Assembly: GCF_000143415.4 (NCBI RefSeq)
Contig: NW_003314263.1
Span: forward strand, 471,114 to 535,113
Origin: Selaginella moellendorffii
Lineage: Eukaryota > Streptophyta > Lycopodiopsida > Selaginellales > Selaginellaceae
Length of the DNA: 64,000 bases
Direction: 5' to 3'
This document shows positions 43,968 to 58,028 of this stretch, one piece after another; the stretch's first letter is position 1, and every line of letters starts with the position of its first letter. The notes beneath the pieces are model-generated. The model was not told where the DNA came from. It saw only the letters and a program-made list of their open reading frames with translations, and did no database searches. The position numbers and the translations under genes were made by a program.

Positions 43968-46900
43968 TCATGACCTTTTGAGCTGCTCACTTTGAGCACG
44001 ATTTCGCAGCTCTTCGAACGTTCGCATACTCTCTGGATCAAAGCCACCAGCAAACTGAAGAGAACAAGGTCAGGATTAGTGGCGAATGGATCGAAAGTTA
44101 GCAAAAGCTTGGCTAGCGATTCTACCTGGTGAACTCTAAAGGCGAACCGGACTCCTTGGAGGAGCAAGAACTCTCGTAGTGGCTCCTTATCTTGGACAGA
44201 GTCCAGCTCCTTTATAACTCTGTTCATGTATTGCTGCGCTAGCTTGACAGATGCGAGCTTGATCTGGAAAGACAAAAAGCAAAACTCTTGGTTTTAGACA
44301 AAGATGTGCGTGCTGTCAACATTTACCTTTCCAATAAGTCCCGAGTCGAGCATCCAGTACGTTGGTATGTTGAACTCCTTGTAGCGTGCTATAGCCATGT
44401 CCCTTGTTCGCAAGAGTGCGAATACACTTTGCTCTACCCTGTGGTGGTGGCAAGGACAAGAAGTTAAAAGGTCAGGGACGAGAAGGAAGAAGCACTTACT
44501 TTTCTAGGAGTGAAAACATTCGTTTCAAAGCGGCGTCCCTGGGTACGCGGGGGTCATCTTTGTAGGAAGAGATGTCCGCTTCTAGTTTTTGGAGGTCTTG
44601 ATATTCAAACGCAGCTTCCCGCAAAGCGTCAGCTTTTGCCTCCGGCCAATCGAAGTGCTTCAAGACCGCTCTCTCGTCCACCTGCAAGAAAAGCTCTTGT
44701 TATAGCCTGTTACAACCCGGTTACAGTACTATCCATACCAGGAATGCGAGCTCCTCGTCAAGCCAGTTGACAAATGCAAGGATATCGTCAATGTTCGAGT
44801 AGACTGCAGCACGAACCTCAGCAGCCAGTGAGTTGACAAAGTCGCCTTGCGTCTCAACATCAGCTTTTATCTGCGAATCCACACAAAAGTCAGATAAAAA
44901 ATAACGCAAGACAAAGCTACATACCGCTAGAAGATGTGATGACCGGTTCTCGATTTCACCGATCAGGTTGCTTCGAGCTTCTGATGATGCGTTTCCGGAG
45001 CTAGAAACTGCCGCATCTTTCCTTGCGTCTCGCTTCATCAAGGACTGATAAAACTCCACCACCTCGGGAGCTCTTTGAACCTTGCTTCCACTTTGGCCCT
45101 GTGGCTTACCCATGCCAGGCAAGGGAGGCGGCGGAGGTGGCGCTCCTGGAGCACCCGGTGGCAAGGGTGGAGCACCTGGAATACCTGGAGGAGGCGGAGG
45201 TGGCGGTGGTGCAGTTCCTGCGAGCCTGGGAGGGAGAACAGTCTGCGTTGGTGGCCCAGCCAAGGAAGGCTTTGGAGGTGGCTTAGCAACCCGAAGTTCT
45301 CGTTTCTCAACTTCCGCAGGCGTCATTTTCGCGACAGCCTCTGGCTTCTTGCTTGCTGCTATCTCTTCCACTTTCTCTTTGATAGCCATCTCCCGCTCCA
45401 CAGCCAGCTTGTGCCTGTCCTTGAAAGCGGGGTACTTGTCGGCAACGTCACTGCCTACAACGGACCGTGACATAAGCTGGAATGAAGCAGCGATACTGTT
45501 TAGGCCGTCCGACTTGGTCTTTACTGGCGTCAACTTTGCTGGCTCTTGCTTTCCCTTCGCAGACGATTCGTTTGGAGAAGCACCATCCGTGTCCACAGAA
45601 CCGTAAGTTGTGATCCCAGAGTCCTTGCTGTTCCTTAGCAATATCGTTTCTAGAGGTCCCATAGGACTAGCCGGTGTGGCGGGCCTATGCCCCGGGCTCT
45701 TGTTCTTCTCGCCTTTCGGTTTATCGCCAACTTGAGAATCATCCTTGCTACGACCCCACTTCTTGAGTCGTTTGATCAAGCCAGGTTTCTTGGAGCTGGA
45801 TTCCTCACTACCGTAGTCGTCCATGTCAATGCTGTCGGAGGACGTACGCGAGAAAGGACTGTCATAGCCACTGTCCGGTAGAGTTTCCTTGGATCTCATT
45901 GCCAGTAAGTCGGGACCAGCATACTCCAGCATAAGTTGCTTCGCCTTCTCTTGAGATCTCGGGCTCAGACTCTTGTTGAGATCCAAAGCTGTAAATTTCC
46001 CATCGGCTGCCTTGAAATTACGTAGCTCGTAGCGTAAGCACGCATTGACCCACCGTAAATAAACAAGCTCTTCAACTTCGCTAAACCGATTATTTTGAAG
46101 CCCTTCAACTTGCCGCATCAAGTCATCGTTTGCGTGTCTTAGAATTTGAGATTCGTTGTTTGCCCGGGCCACCAGCTCAGTCTGTAAAAACCAAAAGAGT
46201 GTAGGAAAGAAGCAAGTTCTAAAGAAAAACCGAAAGAAGGAAGGCTGTTTACCTCTGTTACGCTCGATAATGAAGTCACTTGAGCTTCGGCTGCTGAAAG
46301 CTTCACTGTCAGGTCTCGTTTTTGGTGTTGAAGCTCTCTACAAGTCCGGCGAAGTTCGACCACCTCAATCTCAAGCTCCTTCAACGTTTGCATTTTCTTC
46401 TCGATCTCAAAATTCTTTTTCATCGAGCTCTGCTCCTTAGCTTTAAGTGTTTCGAGCTGCTGTTTTAACATAGTGATTTGCGCCGCGTTCTGTGCCGCAT
46501 TTGTTCCCGTTCCACTGGAAAGTTTCTTCTGCAAATCCTTGATCTTCATCCTTGCTTCACTGAGCTCGCCTCTGGATTTACTAGCGGCTTTGATGTCGTC
46601 GGCCATCTTCTTTTTTTCATCCTCCAACTTCCGGATTGATGCCGTGAGGCTAGTAATCTGTTCATCCTTTACCAGGAGCTGAGCTTCCAGCTCCTTGACG
46701 CCTTTTTCCCGTTCCTTGAGACCATAGTAATCCAAAAGCTCTGCGTTGAGCTTCCTCTCTTTTTCCTGGAGCTGCTGGAGCCTGGCTTTCAAATCCCCGA
46801 TCTCATCCACGGGTTTAATTCCACCTTTCCCATCATCTGGCTCTGGAAAAATGTCCAATCCATTCGATATAAGGTCTTCGATCTCTGGAAGAAGCAGCTC

Positions 46901-47246
46901 GTTTCTCTCGTTTTTGCGAACTACCACGTTAACTTGCTTCACTTCTTCCTCCTATTCAATGACAAAGAAAAAGAAGATTGGGAGCGTTGTTACGCAACAT
47001 CGCATACCTCTTCACTCGGCGCTGGATTGTCCCCATAGGCAACGATCTCCTTGTCATTGCGCTGCTTCTTCTTGGCGATCCTCGCTTGAAATTCTGGACA
47101 AAAACTCCACACAGAGCATCGACAATCCGCTGGCAATGCATCCAAGAAAACCTACCGGCGGCATCTCTCTCGCGCTTGCTCTTGATGTGATTTAGCGCCA
47201 ATGCCGCGACCGAGCAAGTGACCGCGAGCCCTACCCTCACCAACAT
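43968..47246 (-). CDS. CHUP1: CHUP1, chloroplast unusual positioning 1
   Basis: Nine minus-strand exons: 47156-47246, 47008-47093, 46253-46951, 44925-46181, 44739-44870, 44500-44681, 44327-44438, 44126-44263 and 43968-44054, total 927 residues. An N-terminal hydrophobic anchor (MLVRVGLAVTCSVAALAL) targets the chloroplast outer envelope in the Arabidopsis protein. A long coiled coil follows (about 70-320: YYGLKEREKGVKELEAQLL). Then come the conserved NNRFSEVEELVYLRWVNACL and KKPGLIKRLKKWGRSKDDS motifs, a proline-rich profilin/actin-binding tract (PPPPPPPGIPGAPPLPP), and the conserved C-terminal region (HFDWPEAKADALREAAFEYQ, FAFRVHQFAGGFDPESM). CHUP1 nucleates actin filaments that anchor and move chloroplasts in light. 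Length is close to Arabidopsis (1004). A decayed partial copy lies 5 kb away. A telo-box is at 47331-47338. Confidence 0.97.
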
Positions 47247-47842
47247 CGATCGAGGACGCCGAGGAGGAGCTCAAGCGCGCCGCGGGAAGCTCCACCATAG
47301 CCACATTCCACGCAAGACAAATAAAATTAAAAACCCTACCAGATCAACGGTGTAGACGGGCGAGCGCAATCTCGACAGTTCCAAGCTAAGGGCGGAGATT
47401 AACGTGCGCCCCGCGAGATAGATTTGGGCCGTCAATCACTCCCGGCATTTTTGAAACGGACATTCTTTTCCCAAGGATAAACAAAAGCGCGGTAAAATAG
47501 TTATTCCCCGCATATTCTAGAAAACGGGGACCATCCATTTGGACCACTGAGAAACGAGTGGGCGACATTTAATTTGTTCACGATCAGGTCCATGGCTCGA
47601 GTCCTTTCTCGTGAAACTGCTTAGAAGACGAACACGTCCCCGGCTCGATTCCTCTTTATAAAAAAGAATGGCGCTTCGCTATTGGCCCACGTGTCGAGCA
47701 GACAATTAGAAAGGTGGAATTCTCTCTTTCTCTTTCTTGAGCTATATAAACTTTTGGTTTCTAGAGGAGTTCTTCGAGTTTTCTCGAGTTCTCTTGTTCT
47801 TCTTTTTGCCACTGCTTGGTGGAAATTTTTTTTCTTGGTACC
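47247..47842. other. CHUP1 / aldo-keto reductase divergent promoter region
   Basis: No gene. It holds an AAACCCTA telo-box (47331-47338), the phrase AGATCAACGGTG (about 47342-47353) and a TATA box for the aldo-keto reductase. Confidence 0.6.
47743..47750 (+). promoter_or_regulatory. probable TATA box of aldo-keto reductase
   Basis: TATATAAA about 95 bases upstream of the ATG at 47843, in a pyrimidine-rich leader context. Assigned from motif and spacing. Confidence 0.6.
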
Positions 47843-49191
47843 ATGGGTTCGTCGGCTGGATTGGAGGGTCCATTCCATTTCAAGCTCAGCAATGGAGCTT
47901 CGATCCCGGCGGTGGGTCTTGGAACTTGGCAAGCGGAGCCCGGTTTGGTTGGAAAGGCTGTGAAGACTGCCCTGGAAGTAAGATCCAAATTTTTTATTTG
48001 TTTCGCTGGATCCGGGACTGAATGTGGTTATTTGATCAGGTTGGCTATCGTCATATTGATTGTGCTAGCGTCTATGGAAACCAGAAAGAGGTAAGTAGTA
48101 GCTTTTGAGCTTTTGAGTTCTTTCTTTCAAGCTCTAAACGATTCGTGCGTTCTTGCTTAGATCGGCGAGGCCTTGAGCGAAGTTTTCAAATCCGGGATTG
48201 TCAAGCGCGAGGATGTGTGGATTACTTCTAAACTCTGGTAACAAAGAAGATCTCGTGACTCCTTTTTCACCTCTTGTGCTGGAATTAAACCAGGAACACC
48301 GACCATGATCCGGAGGACGTGCCAAAAGCGCTGGAGGCAACTCTCAAAGATCTCCAGCTCGACTACTTGGATCTCTATCTCGTAAGATCAAAAGAACTTT
48401 TGTGCCTGTCAACTTTAGAACTCTAGGATGATTGTAAACTTTTTGCTGACGATTCTTCTCTTGTCTAGATCCACTGGCCTATTCGATTCAAGAACAGCGT
48501 CCAAGGAATGAACACAAGCCCCGAGAGCTTCATCGCTCCAGACATCCCGGGGACCTGGCGAGCGATGGAGAAGCTCGTCGATTCCGGCAAAGTCCGAGCG
48601 ATCGGCGTGAGCAACTTTTCCAGCAAGAAGCTCGAAGATCTGCTCAACACCGCGAGGATTCCACCCGCAGTGGACCAGGTGGAATGCAATCCACTGTGGC
48701 AGCAAAACAAGCTACGCCAGTTTTGCAAGTCCAAAGGAGTCCATCTCTCGGTAAGAAAGAGCTACGGTAATATCAAAGAAGAAAATCTCAAGAACATTGT
48801 TTACCGCAGGGATACTCGCCTCTTGGATCGACAGGAACGAGTGTGCTCAGCGACCCGGTTGTCAAGGAGATCGCCGAGAAGCTTGGAAAGTCCCCTGCAC
48901 AGGTTGCTCTGAGATGGGGGATCCAATCTGGAAACTCTGTTCTTCCCAAGAGCACCAATGCCGACCGTCTCAAGTCCAACCTGGAGGTCTTCGATTTCAC
49001 CATTGCAGAGGAGGACCTCCAAAAGTTCTCCAAGATCTCCCAGGTACTAAGTTCTTGGATCGTTGTTGGCAGAAGATCATAACTCTCGTGTCTGCTTTGT
49101 GTAGAAACGGGGCATGCCTGGGAATGAATGGGTGAACGACTCCACCAGTCCATACAAGAGCGTCAAAGAGCTCTGGGACGGAGAAATATAA
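47843..49191 (+). CDS. aldo-keto reductase, AKR4C-like
   Basis: Seven exons: 47843-47977, 48040-48090, 48161-48237, 48294-48381, 48469-48750, 48810-49043 and 49105-49191, total 317 residues. TIM-barrel aldo-keto reductase with tetrad Asp52 and Tyr57 ([10 protein letters not shown]), Lys86 (ITSKLW) and His119 (IHWPIRFK). Cofactor-binding [20 protein letters not shown] fits NADPH. The signature [14 protein letters not shown] is present. Plant AKR4C enzymes reduce reactive aldehydes and sugar-derived carbonyls in the cytosol under stress; exact substrate unknown. A strong TATA box is upstream, suggesting regulated expression. Its 3' end is 147 bases from the convergent gene at 49339. Length is typical of the family (310-320). 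Confidence 0.95.
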
Positions 49192-49338
49192 ACCGCTGCA
49201 AGCTTTGCCACGCTGATTTCTTCTGCTTGAATCTGTCACAACTTCCAAGTGAAGAACTTCTGATGAATAAGAAAGTTTGAAGTCCTGCCAATTCCAAGTC
49301 GATATTCTCCCAGCTATGTCGGTACGATTGCGAGTACT

Positions 49339-50644
49339 CTAGTGGAATATGTACGAGTTGTAGTCCTTATCCTGGTTGTGATTCATGAGAATGCTAACGC
49401 CATCTGTGTGACAAATGTGACTGGTAAACTGCCTCTTTGTCCTGGGTGTCTGCTCTGACGCGAAAGGCCCCAGAGTATCACTCTTAGGCCTCGGGACGAT
49501 CTTGATCCCTCCCACAAATCTCTTGTTCTCGTCGTAGTGTAAAGTCGTTGCGAACTGGTTGTAAACTTTGCTTTTTCTTTTCCCAACTGGGCCGCCTCTG
49601 CTCGTAGCACCGGCAGCTCCAGCGGCAGCACCGGCTGCAGCTGCCGCTCTCGCTGCTTCACCAGGAACAATCGAATAGAACTGTCACAGAGATACCAAAG
49701 TCTTAGAAAACGAATGAAGAAGGAAAAAGCTTCAATGCATACCCGACGAGGAACTTTGCCTTCGTACTCCCGGAAGGGTGGAATCCACTCGGGCTGGTGT
49801 AAATACGTTCCAGGCTTCCTGGTGGATCGCCACTCGGGGTTGGCAGTCTCCTCAAGATACCACTCGGAAAATATCGAGGGCCGATGCCGCGAGGACTTCC
49901 ACTTGGAATCCCCAAGGCTCTCGTCTACGTGATCAACACTGTGTATGCTCGACTTCCATAACGCGAGCTTGTTGTCCTCGGGACCAGGTACCATACGCAA
50001 GCTTGGTTTGAAAGGCCTCTCACTCAGAGAACCACTTCCAGGATCAACACGTTTGATGCCAGGCCTCCACTGGGAAAGAAAGAAAACTCAAGATGTTAGA
50101 GCGATGGAGAAAGAAAGATTCATACCCAAAGTTGCCGAGCTTGCAGACGACTCGGAGAGAGAAACTCGACGAAGAATCTCAATCAAAATCTCCTGGCAAC
50201 GATTTAGCGATCGTGAATCGTCTGGCCATTGTTGTGTTCTTAGATTAAAATCCCAAGAAAGAGGAAAAGCGAGAAAGCATACCAGAGTTGGAGTGCGCGC
50301 GACCAATCCATCATCCAAGCTTGATACGCGACCTTTGGCGTCGGGGAAGGACACGGCCTTGCCCGGTCGATAGGGAGCTTCATAGCCAAGATCATGTGGT
50401 ATGTATCGCATACCAGGCCGGAACTGGAAAAAATCAATGGCAAGAACACATTGCTCTCGGAAGAAACCAAAATGCCGCTGCTCAAGAGGAAACGATCTAG
50501 CGAACTAGAGGCGAGATTTCGCAATGCCGCCGCTCAAGAACAAGTGATCCAGCAAAATCTCGCAAGAATGTTACATACCGGCGCCTCGAATGTGCTGAAG
50601 CTGTCCAGGTACCCGGACGGCGGCGCCGTGGCGCATCTCTCCAT
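49339..50644 (-). CDS. unrecognised basic protein with repeated (F/W)RPG motif
   Basis: Four minus-strand exons, 50579-50644, 50283-50423, 49743-50069 and 49339-49680, all in phase 0, total 291 residues, starting MERCATAPPSGYLDSFSTFE. Exons 2 and 3 each begin with the same pattern (FRPGMRYIPHDLGYEAPYRPG and WRPGIKRVDPGSG). The protein is rich in Arg, Pro, Ser and Trp, lacks membrane segments, and has an alanine/glycine run (AAAAAGAAAGAAGA) before a basic C-terminal half (KRKSKVYNQFATTLHYDENK). No family is recognised. Short proteins with repeated Arg-Pro-Gly/Tyr motifs are common among axonemal and microtubule-associated proteins, and lycophytes have flagellate sperm, but this is only a suggestion. 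Exon phasing strongly supports a real gene. Confidence 0.75.
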
Positions 50645-50991
50645 CGCTGCCAAAAACCCCCAAACAACGTGCCCCTAAACCCAGACACATAAGCCCTAGT
50701 TCCCGCAGACGTGGCAGCCGGTTAACCACGTCATCCTTGATCGAATATACCCGCCTTAGCCGAGTGACGGTTCCGGCGGTTTCGGCGGTTCTGGTGGCCG
50801 GCAGTTTCCTTCAACTTCACACGAAACAACCAAACTGAAAAGAGCAAAAGTGTTGCCGCAAACTTCTCTCGAAAAAAATCTCTTTTTCCTCATCGATCTT
50901 CTCTCGAGGAAGAAGCGATCCATCGATCAATCCCTCAGTCGATCGATCGATCGACCCGATTCCCAGTAATTGAGGAGGAATCCTATCAGCG
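50645..50991. other. divergent promoter region, unknown gene / beta-tubulin
   Basis: 347 bases between divergent starts. It contains a GGCGGTT-type repeat (about 50768-50795) and a GATC-rich leader before the tubulin ATG (about 50915-50960). No TATA box is evident. Confidence 0.5.
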
Positions 50992-52612
<1,621 letters not shown>

Positions 52613-53670
52613 AGCACAGGGGATTTGTAGGTTTTGCACAGGATTTGCCGCCATTCTTTCCTCTCAATTCATGAATTCAATGTATTCTACTCGTTGATCA
52701 CGACCGCGTAAGATCGCGAGAGGATTAGGTTCGCGCGCAAAATTTAAATTTTAAAAACGAATATTCGTCCGTAGTTTTAGGGTTCTTAACATGTTCCAGT
52801 AGACAGGTCATTGCCAGGCCGATTGAAATGGGATCTCTGGCAATGGTTTAAAGCTGGACTTAAACAATCGATCTATGCTCGAATCGACACCCCCAGCGAA
52901 AGAGATCGCTAGGGTAACGCCTCTTGAAACGAGCAATGGCAAGAAAGAGCTCAGACTAAGAGTACCAGTTCTCGATCACGAAGATTTCAGAAGCAGAACT
53001 GGCTAAAAACTGGCAAATTCATCATCACAGCACCCTTGAATTCCAAATTCCTGAGAAATCTAGCACCGTTTTCGAAAGAGCCTGCTTATCCAGATTATCT
53101 ACAGGCTACCCGGAGCGATGCGGGAGAATTTTGCCACTGTACAACACATCGCGGGCGACGAGAGAAAAAGCCCCAATGTTCTGCCTAACGAGCGGCGAGA
53201 AGAAGCAAAATTCTAGATCTAGAGAGCGTGATTGTTGAAATTCGTGATTGGCAGCGCCTACGAAACAACTGCCCACGCTCCCCACAAGGAATCTAGCAGT
53301 AGTACCATTCAAGAGCTGCAAAGGGAGCAAGCACAGCTCTAGTACACACACACTGCCACAAGAACCCTAAACCTGCGCCGCCCGGGACAAAATAAATACC
53401 CTAAAATCTGCCCTAATTCCGCCCGTGACGTGCTATGGATCGAACACGCGACTGTGCACTAAAATCTCCAGGACAAAATCAACGGTCGCTACGCAATATG
53501 ACCGTTGGCTTCAAACCATGCCTTTGTTCGTAGAAGCCCTAGCGAGGTAGAGGGATTTTGGATTGAGCAATGCGGGTTTAGGTTATCGCGATCTAGCCCA
53601 GCGCGCCGTCTGTGAGCGGCAAGGCGCTCACGATTCTCGGTGATTTCCAGCGGATCGCGGCTCCGGCGCC
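52613..53670. other. intergenic, no gene
   Basis: 3' flank of tubulin and upstream region of kinesin-14. A 7-base inverted pair AACGGTC / GACCGTT is at 53481-53506, and ACCCTAAA-type motifs occur near 53365 and 53397. No coding signal. Confidence 0.55.
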
Positions 53671-56600
53671 ATGAGATCGAGCAAAGTTCCTGGATACACG
53701 CCCGGGAGTGCGCCAAACAGCGCGCAGAAAGATCCACACCATGTAAGTTCTTAGATGAGCTTGGCGGTTGTAGAGATCTCTGGAAATATGGTGCTGAGAT
53801 GAGACGATCGCGCTGTTTGCAGCAAAAGGAGAACTGCCTTAACTCGCCGTTTGAGAAGAGGAGGAAGACCGTATGTAAGGATGTGTTTGGAGTCAGGCAG
53901 CAGACGCCTCAAGCCCCAGAGACGAGGTGCTCGCGTCCTGTGCTCACCACGCTGTTGGATGCAAGCCCCTCTCATCCGCTCCAGACACACCAAAGCGTGG
54001 CGTTGGAGGGTTCTCTATCAGAGGCTTGCAGTTTGTCCAGGGCAGATGTCGACGCGTTGTTAGCCATGAAGATGGCTGGAAAGACAAAGTTTGATTTCAA
54101 GGTATTTTCTTCTTTTCTGGTGATTTTGTGCGACGGGGATTGTTGTGTGTGACAGGGTAAGAACGAGCAGATGAGTGACTACATAAAGAAGCTTCGAGTT
54201 TGTATCAGGCAGTTCCAAGACCAGGAGGTGAAGCTAAGTTTTGAAAAGGAAAACCTTGAGAGCGCGCTTGACGGAGAAAGACGCGATCGAGAAGTAACTG
54301 GTACGATATACCCGGTGTTGCCTGTGTCTGACTTTTTCTCTTCCAATTGCAGAGGCTTTTCGAAGGCAAAAGCAGGATGAGCTGGAGCAAGGTCTTTCTG
54401 AGCTCAAGAATCTATGTACATCACTGGAAGATAGATTGATGTCAGTCATGTCGGAAAAGGAGGTTTGTGACCAGACGTTTGTTTAAGCATGAGTTGATTT
54501 TATCTGGTTTGTGTAGTCTTTATTGTGTGCTAGAGAAAAAGATATGGAACAACTAAAAGCAACGGGTAAAGAAATGGCTGGACTTGTTGAGGAGCTTGAA
54601 AGATCACGGAGTGAAGCCACGAGCTTGTCGAATCAGGTAACTTTTTTCTTTTTCTTTTTCTTTTTAAACCACAAATATACCAATCTTGTCCATATGTCAG
54701 GTGCTGTCGCTTCAAGATCTCAACAAACGCTTGCAGGAGTATAATACTAGCTTGCAACAATATAACAGCAAATTGCAAAGTGATGCATCAGTCTCGGCAG
54801 AAGCTTGCGGGAAACTTCAAAAGGAAAAGACCACCTTAATGGAAACTTTGGGCAGTTTACGTGGCCACACCGCGGCACTCCAAGAACAAATAGATATGCT
54901 TAAGGTAGAATTCTTTTCTAGCTGTTTCTTTCTTGGCCTCACCTTCCCCGTCAATTGCAGGCGACTCTGCAGGAAGAGTTAAAACAGAAAAAAGCTTTGA
55001 TAGACGAGGCGGAAAGGCTACGGGCAGAAGTTCAACGCATTACTGACGAGCGTGACCAGCATGCAGCTCATGTTCAGTCTCTGATGGAAGAAAACAATAC
55101 GTACAAGGAATGTACTGGTAAGTCGGCTGCAGAGCTTGAGTTTTTAAGCAGTAAGGCAATCGCATTGGAGGTAACGTTTTTGAACTTCCGTTTTATTCAA
55201 ACCATTATACGTGAATTTCATTTAAAGGAATGCTATACTTCTCAAACCGAGCAAGTTAAAAGTTTGCGCCAGCAATTAGACGTTGCAAACCACAAACTGC
55301 TGGTACGAAATGCCCAATGCCATGGATTGTTCTATCCAGTTCTTTTCTTTATCAACGCAGATAACCGAGCGCTCATATCTTCAAGAAAGGACTGAAGTTG
55401 CGGAGAACAGAGAGCTAATAGAAGATCTGACGAATCGTCTGGCTGAAGCTGATATCCGAATTCGCGAAGGTGAAGAAATTCGTCGCAAGCTCCACAACAC
55501 TATTCAGGTATACTGAAAACGTCATCTATCGTAATCTAACCAGAGAGTCACTTCCAGGAAATGAAAGGAAACATTCGGGTGTTTTGTCGAGTGCGTCCAA
55601 TCTTTCAAGAAGAAGGTGATCCAGAAGCAGGCATTTCCGTGGTGCAGTATCCGAACACAACAGACTTGCTTGGCCGTGGAGTGGAACTCGTTCCCATGCA
55701 AGGTAAGTTTGCGTTCTCTTGCGAAAGCTATTGAATCCTCCTTTCCAAAGCAGGTCAAAGGCACTTCTTTTCTTTCGACAAAGTGTTTGGTCCTGAAACT
55801 GGCCAAGAGAGCGTGTTTACAGAAATATCTCAACTTGTGCAAAGTGCTCTGGATGGATACAAGGTAATTAAGAAAAGCGTATCTTTTCTACTGCCACTCA
55901 TATGATGACGCTGTAACACTTCGCAGGTGTGTATATTTGCGTACGGTCAGACTGGCTCAGGAAAAACACACACAATGCTTGGCAATCCCGAAGTAGATGA
56001 ACTGAGGGGGGTGATTCCGCGGTCTCTGGAGCAGATATTCAGATCTAGTCAAGAGCTGATCACTAGAGGCTGGACATTCAGGATGCAGGTATATCTGATA
56101 TTTTCTTTCTTTGTGGTTTTGACAAATGCACGCAGGCGTCTATGCTGGAAATTTACAACGAGCAAATACGAGATCTGCTGGGTTCTGGTCGTGCTAGCAC
56201 TACAGAGGGTGGGACTCCGATGAAATGTCAGCAGCAGTACCAGGTGAAGCACGATCAAACTGGCAACACATATGTCACAGATCTCACTATGGTTGATGTC
56301 ACCAATTGGAAAGAAGTATCGTCACTCTTGCATCGGGCTACTGTAAGCAGGTAATACTTTGTTTTGGTTCGCGTATGCAAAACACCACTGTTTTCAACTC
56401 TTTGATTCTTTGTTTGTTCTTTTTCTTTGTAGATCTGTGGGTAAAACGGCACTGAACGAACAGTCGTCGAGGAGTCATTGCGTTTTTACACTACGCATCA
56501 CCGGGTCCAACGAGGTAACAAAAAAGCCTAGTGGCGACTTCAAGGCTATGCATAATTCTCTTCCTTTTTTAACAGAGCACCGAGCAAGAAGTCAATGGGG

Positions 56601-57124
56601 TGTTGAATCTCATTGATTTGGCGGGGAGCGAACGCCTCTCCCGTAGTGGATCAACTGGAGATCGTCTCAAAGAGACGCAGGTACAATCAAGGCTCGTGCT
56701 CGCAAAGAATTTATGTGTTGACTCCATCGAGTTTTCTTGTCCCGCAGGCCATAAACAAAAGCTTGGCCAGCCTCGGTGACGTGATTGCCGCGATTGCCAA
56801 CAAAGAACAACACGTTCCCTACAGAAACTCCAAGCTCACGTATCTTCTCCAGGTAAACAAAGAGATATGGCTTTGGACTTTGAGTTGCTTAGCGAGGATC
56901 TTATATGTACTGAGCGAGATTTTCTTCCCCTTTTTTTCATCTTGCAGCCTTGCTTAGGTGGAGATTCGAAGACGCTGATGTTCGTCAACATCGCCCCCGA
57001 GGCCAAGTCGCTGCACGAATCTCTGTGCTCGCTCCGGTTTGCGGCCAAAGTGAATGCTTGCGAGATCGGTGTGCCGCGAAGATTGGCTGTGGCTCCTCAG
57101 CCAACGAGACTGAGCTACGAGTGA
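53671..57124 (+). CDS. kinesin-14 (C-terminal motor, ATK1/ATK5-like)
   Basis: Seventeen exons from 53671-53742 to 56948-57124, total 820 residues, all phases consistent (the third exon ends at 54300). A basic, Ser/Pro-rich tail (1-115) can bind microtubules; a coiled coil (about 120-450) follows, then the neck [13 protein letters not shown] and a C-terminal motor. Motor motifs: P-loop [15 protein letters not shown] (about 543-557), switch [12 protein letters not shown], switch [17 protein letters not shown], and the ending [17 protein letters not shown]. The N-terminus-coil-motor order defines minus-end-directed kinesin-14; Arabidopsis ATK1/ATK5 organise spindle poles. Length is close to theirs (about 790). 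The short tail after the motor is Pro/Arg-rich. Confidence 0.96.
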
Positions 57125-57229
57125 TCCAAGCAAGAAAAATGTAGACAAAGGATGGATAAGCGTTGGGATTATGTTTTAACGTGTTAAAGGGCAAGGGATC
57201 GATCCGCATTACTTTTTAGGGCTAAGCTT

Positions 57230-57345
57230 TTAGGGATTATGGATTTAATCCGACGGCTTAGGATTTAGGGCTCTTTATGATTCGACGGCTACGATTTGGG
57301 ACCCTTGATTTAGATCCGACGGCTAGGACTTAGGGTTTTTGAGGT
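57230..57345 (+). repeat. degenerate repeats of GATTTA-ATCCGACGGCT-AGGATTTAGGG
   Basis: Three imperfect units of about 40-45 bases share ATCCGACGGCT (or TTCGACGGCT) and TTTAGGG-like endings, directly upstream of the L27a start. They combine telo-box-like TTAGGG with the ACGGCT motif seen elsewhere in the window. Possibly promoter elements. Confidence 0.6.
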
Positions 57346-57361
57346 TTGGTTTCTAGGGTTC
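57331..57361. promoter_or_regulatory. two telo-box motifs at ribosomal protein gene
   Basis: TTAGGGTTTT (about 57330-57339) and CTAGGGTT (57353-57360) lie 30-60 bases before the L27a ATG. Telo-boxes in this position are characteristic of plant ribosomal protein genes. Confidence 0.6.
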
Positions 57362-57389
57362 TTGAGCCGCAGGAAGAAGGGAGGCGGCG

Positions 57390-57836
57390 ATGACGACGAG
57401 ATTCAAGAAGAGCAGGAAGAAGAGGGGCCATGTCAGTCACGGGCATGGGCGCATCGGCAAGCACCGCAAGCATCCGGGAGGGCGCGGTAACGCGGGAGGC
57501 CTCCACCATCACCGGATCCTCTTCGACAAGTATCATCCGGGCTACTTCGGCAAGGTAGGAATGCGCTACTTCCATCTCAACAGGAACAAGTACTACCGCC
57601 CGACGGTGAATGTGGAGAAGCTGTGGTCGCTGGTGCCCGAGGACGTCAAGGCCCAGGTGAAGAAGGGGGGCAAGGAGGCGCCGCTGATCGATGTGACCGA
57701 GCACGGCTTCTTCAAGGTGCTGGGCAAGGGTCGCGTCTCGGGCGACTTCCCCATCGTCGTCAAGACCAAGTTCATCTCCAAGCACGCCGAGAAGAAGATC
57801 AAGAAGTGCGGCGGTGCCGTCGTGCTCACGGCGTGA
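57390..57836 (+). CDS. RPL27A: 60S ribosomal protein L27a (uL15)
   Basis: A single exon of 148 residues starting [20 protein letters not shown]. The ribosomal protein L15e/L27a pattern runs throughout: [38 protein letters not shown], then [16 protein letters not shown] and the C-terminal [11 protein letters not shown]. It is a structural part of the large cytosolic ribosomal subunit. Length equals the usual plant form (146-148). Highly biased GC-rich codons fit strong expression. Telo-boxes lie just upstream. Confidence 0.98.
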   Translation: MTTRFKKSRKKRGHVSHGHGRIGKHRKHPGGRGNAGGLHHHRILFDKYHPGYFGKVGMRYFHLNRNKYYRPTVNVEKLWSLVPEDVKAQVKKGGKEAPLIDVTEHGFFKVLGKGRVSGDFPIVVKTKFISKHAEKKIKKCGGAVVLTA

Positions 57837-58028
57837 TTGGGTCGATCGATCGATCGCGCTCTCGGGGTTTCTCGAGGCGTGGATGGATCAATTCGATTGT
57901 TTCTTTTCTTTCTTGTGTTACGAATTTTGACAATACAAAGACCCTTGAGCTCAATAAGCATGTTTTGTCTTAACTAAATATGTAGCTTAACATTAAGTAA
58001 ACATGTTTAAGTAGGGGTTAAGTTGGAG

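Noticed and set aside
57230-57361. Interstitial telomere
   Set aside because: TTTAGGG words are few and separated by other sequence; better explained as telo-box promoter motifs and degenerate repeats.
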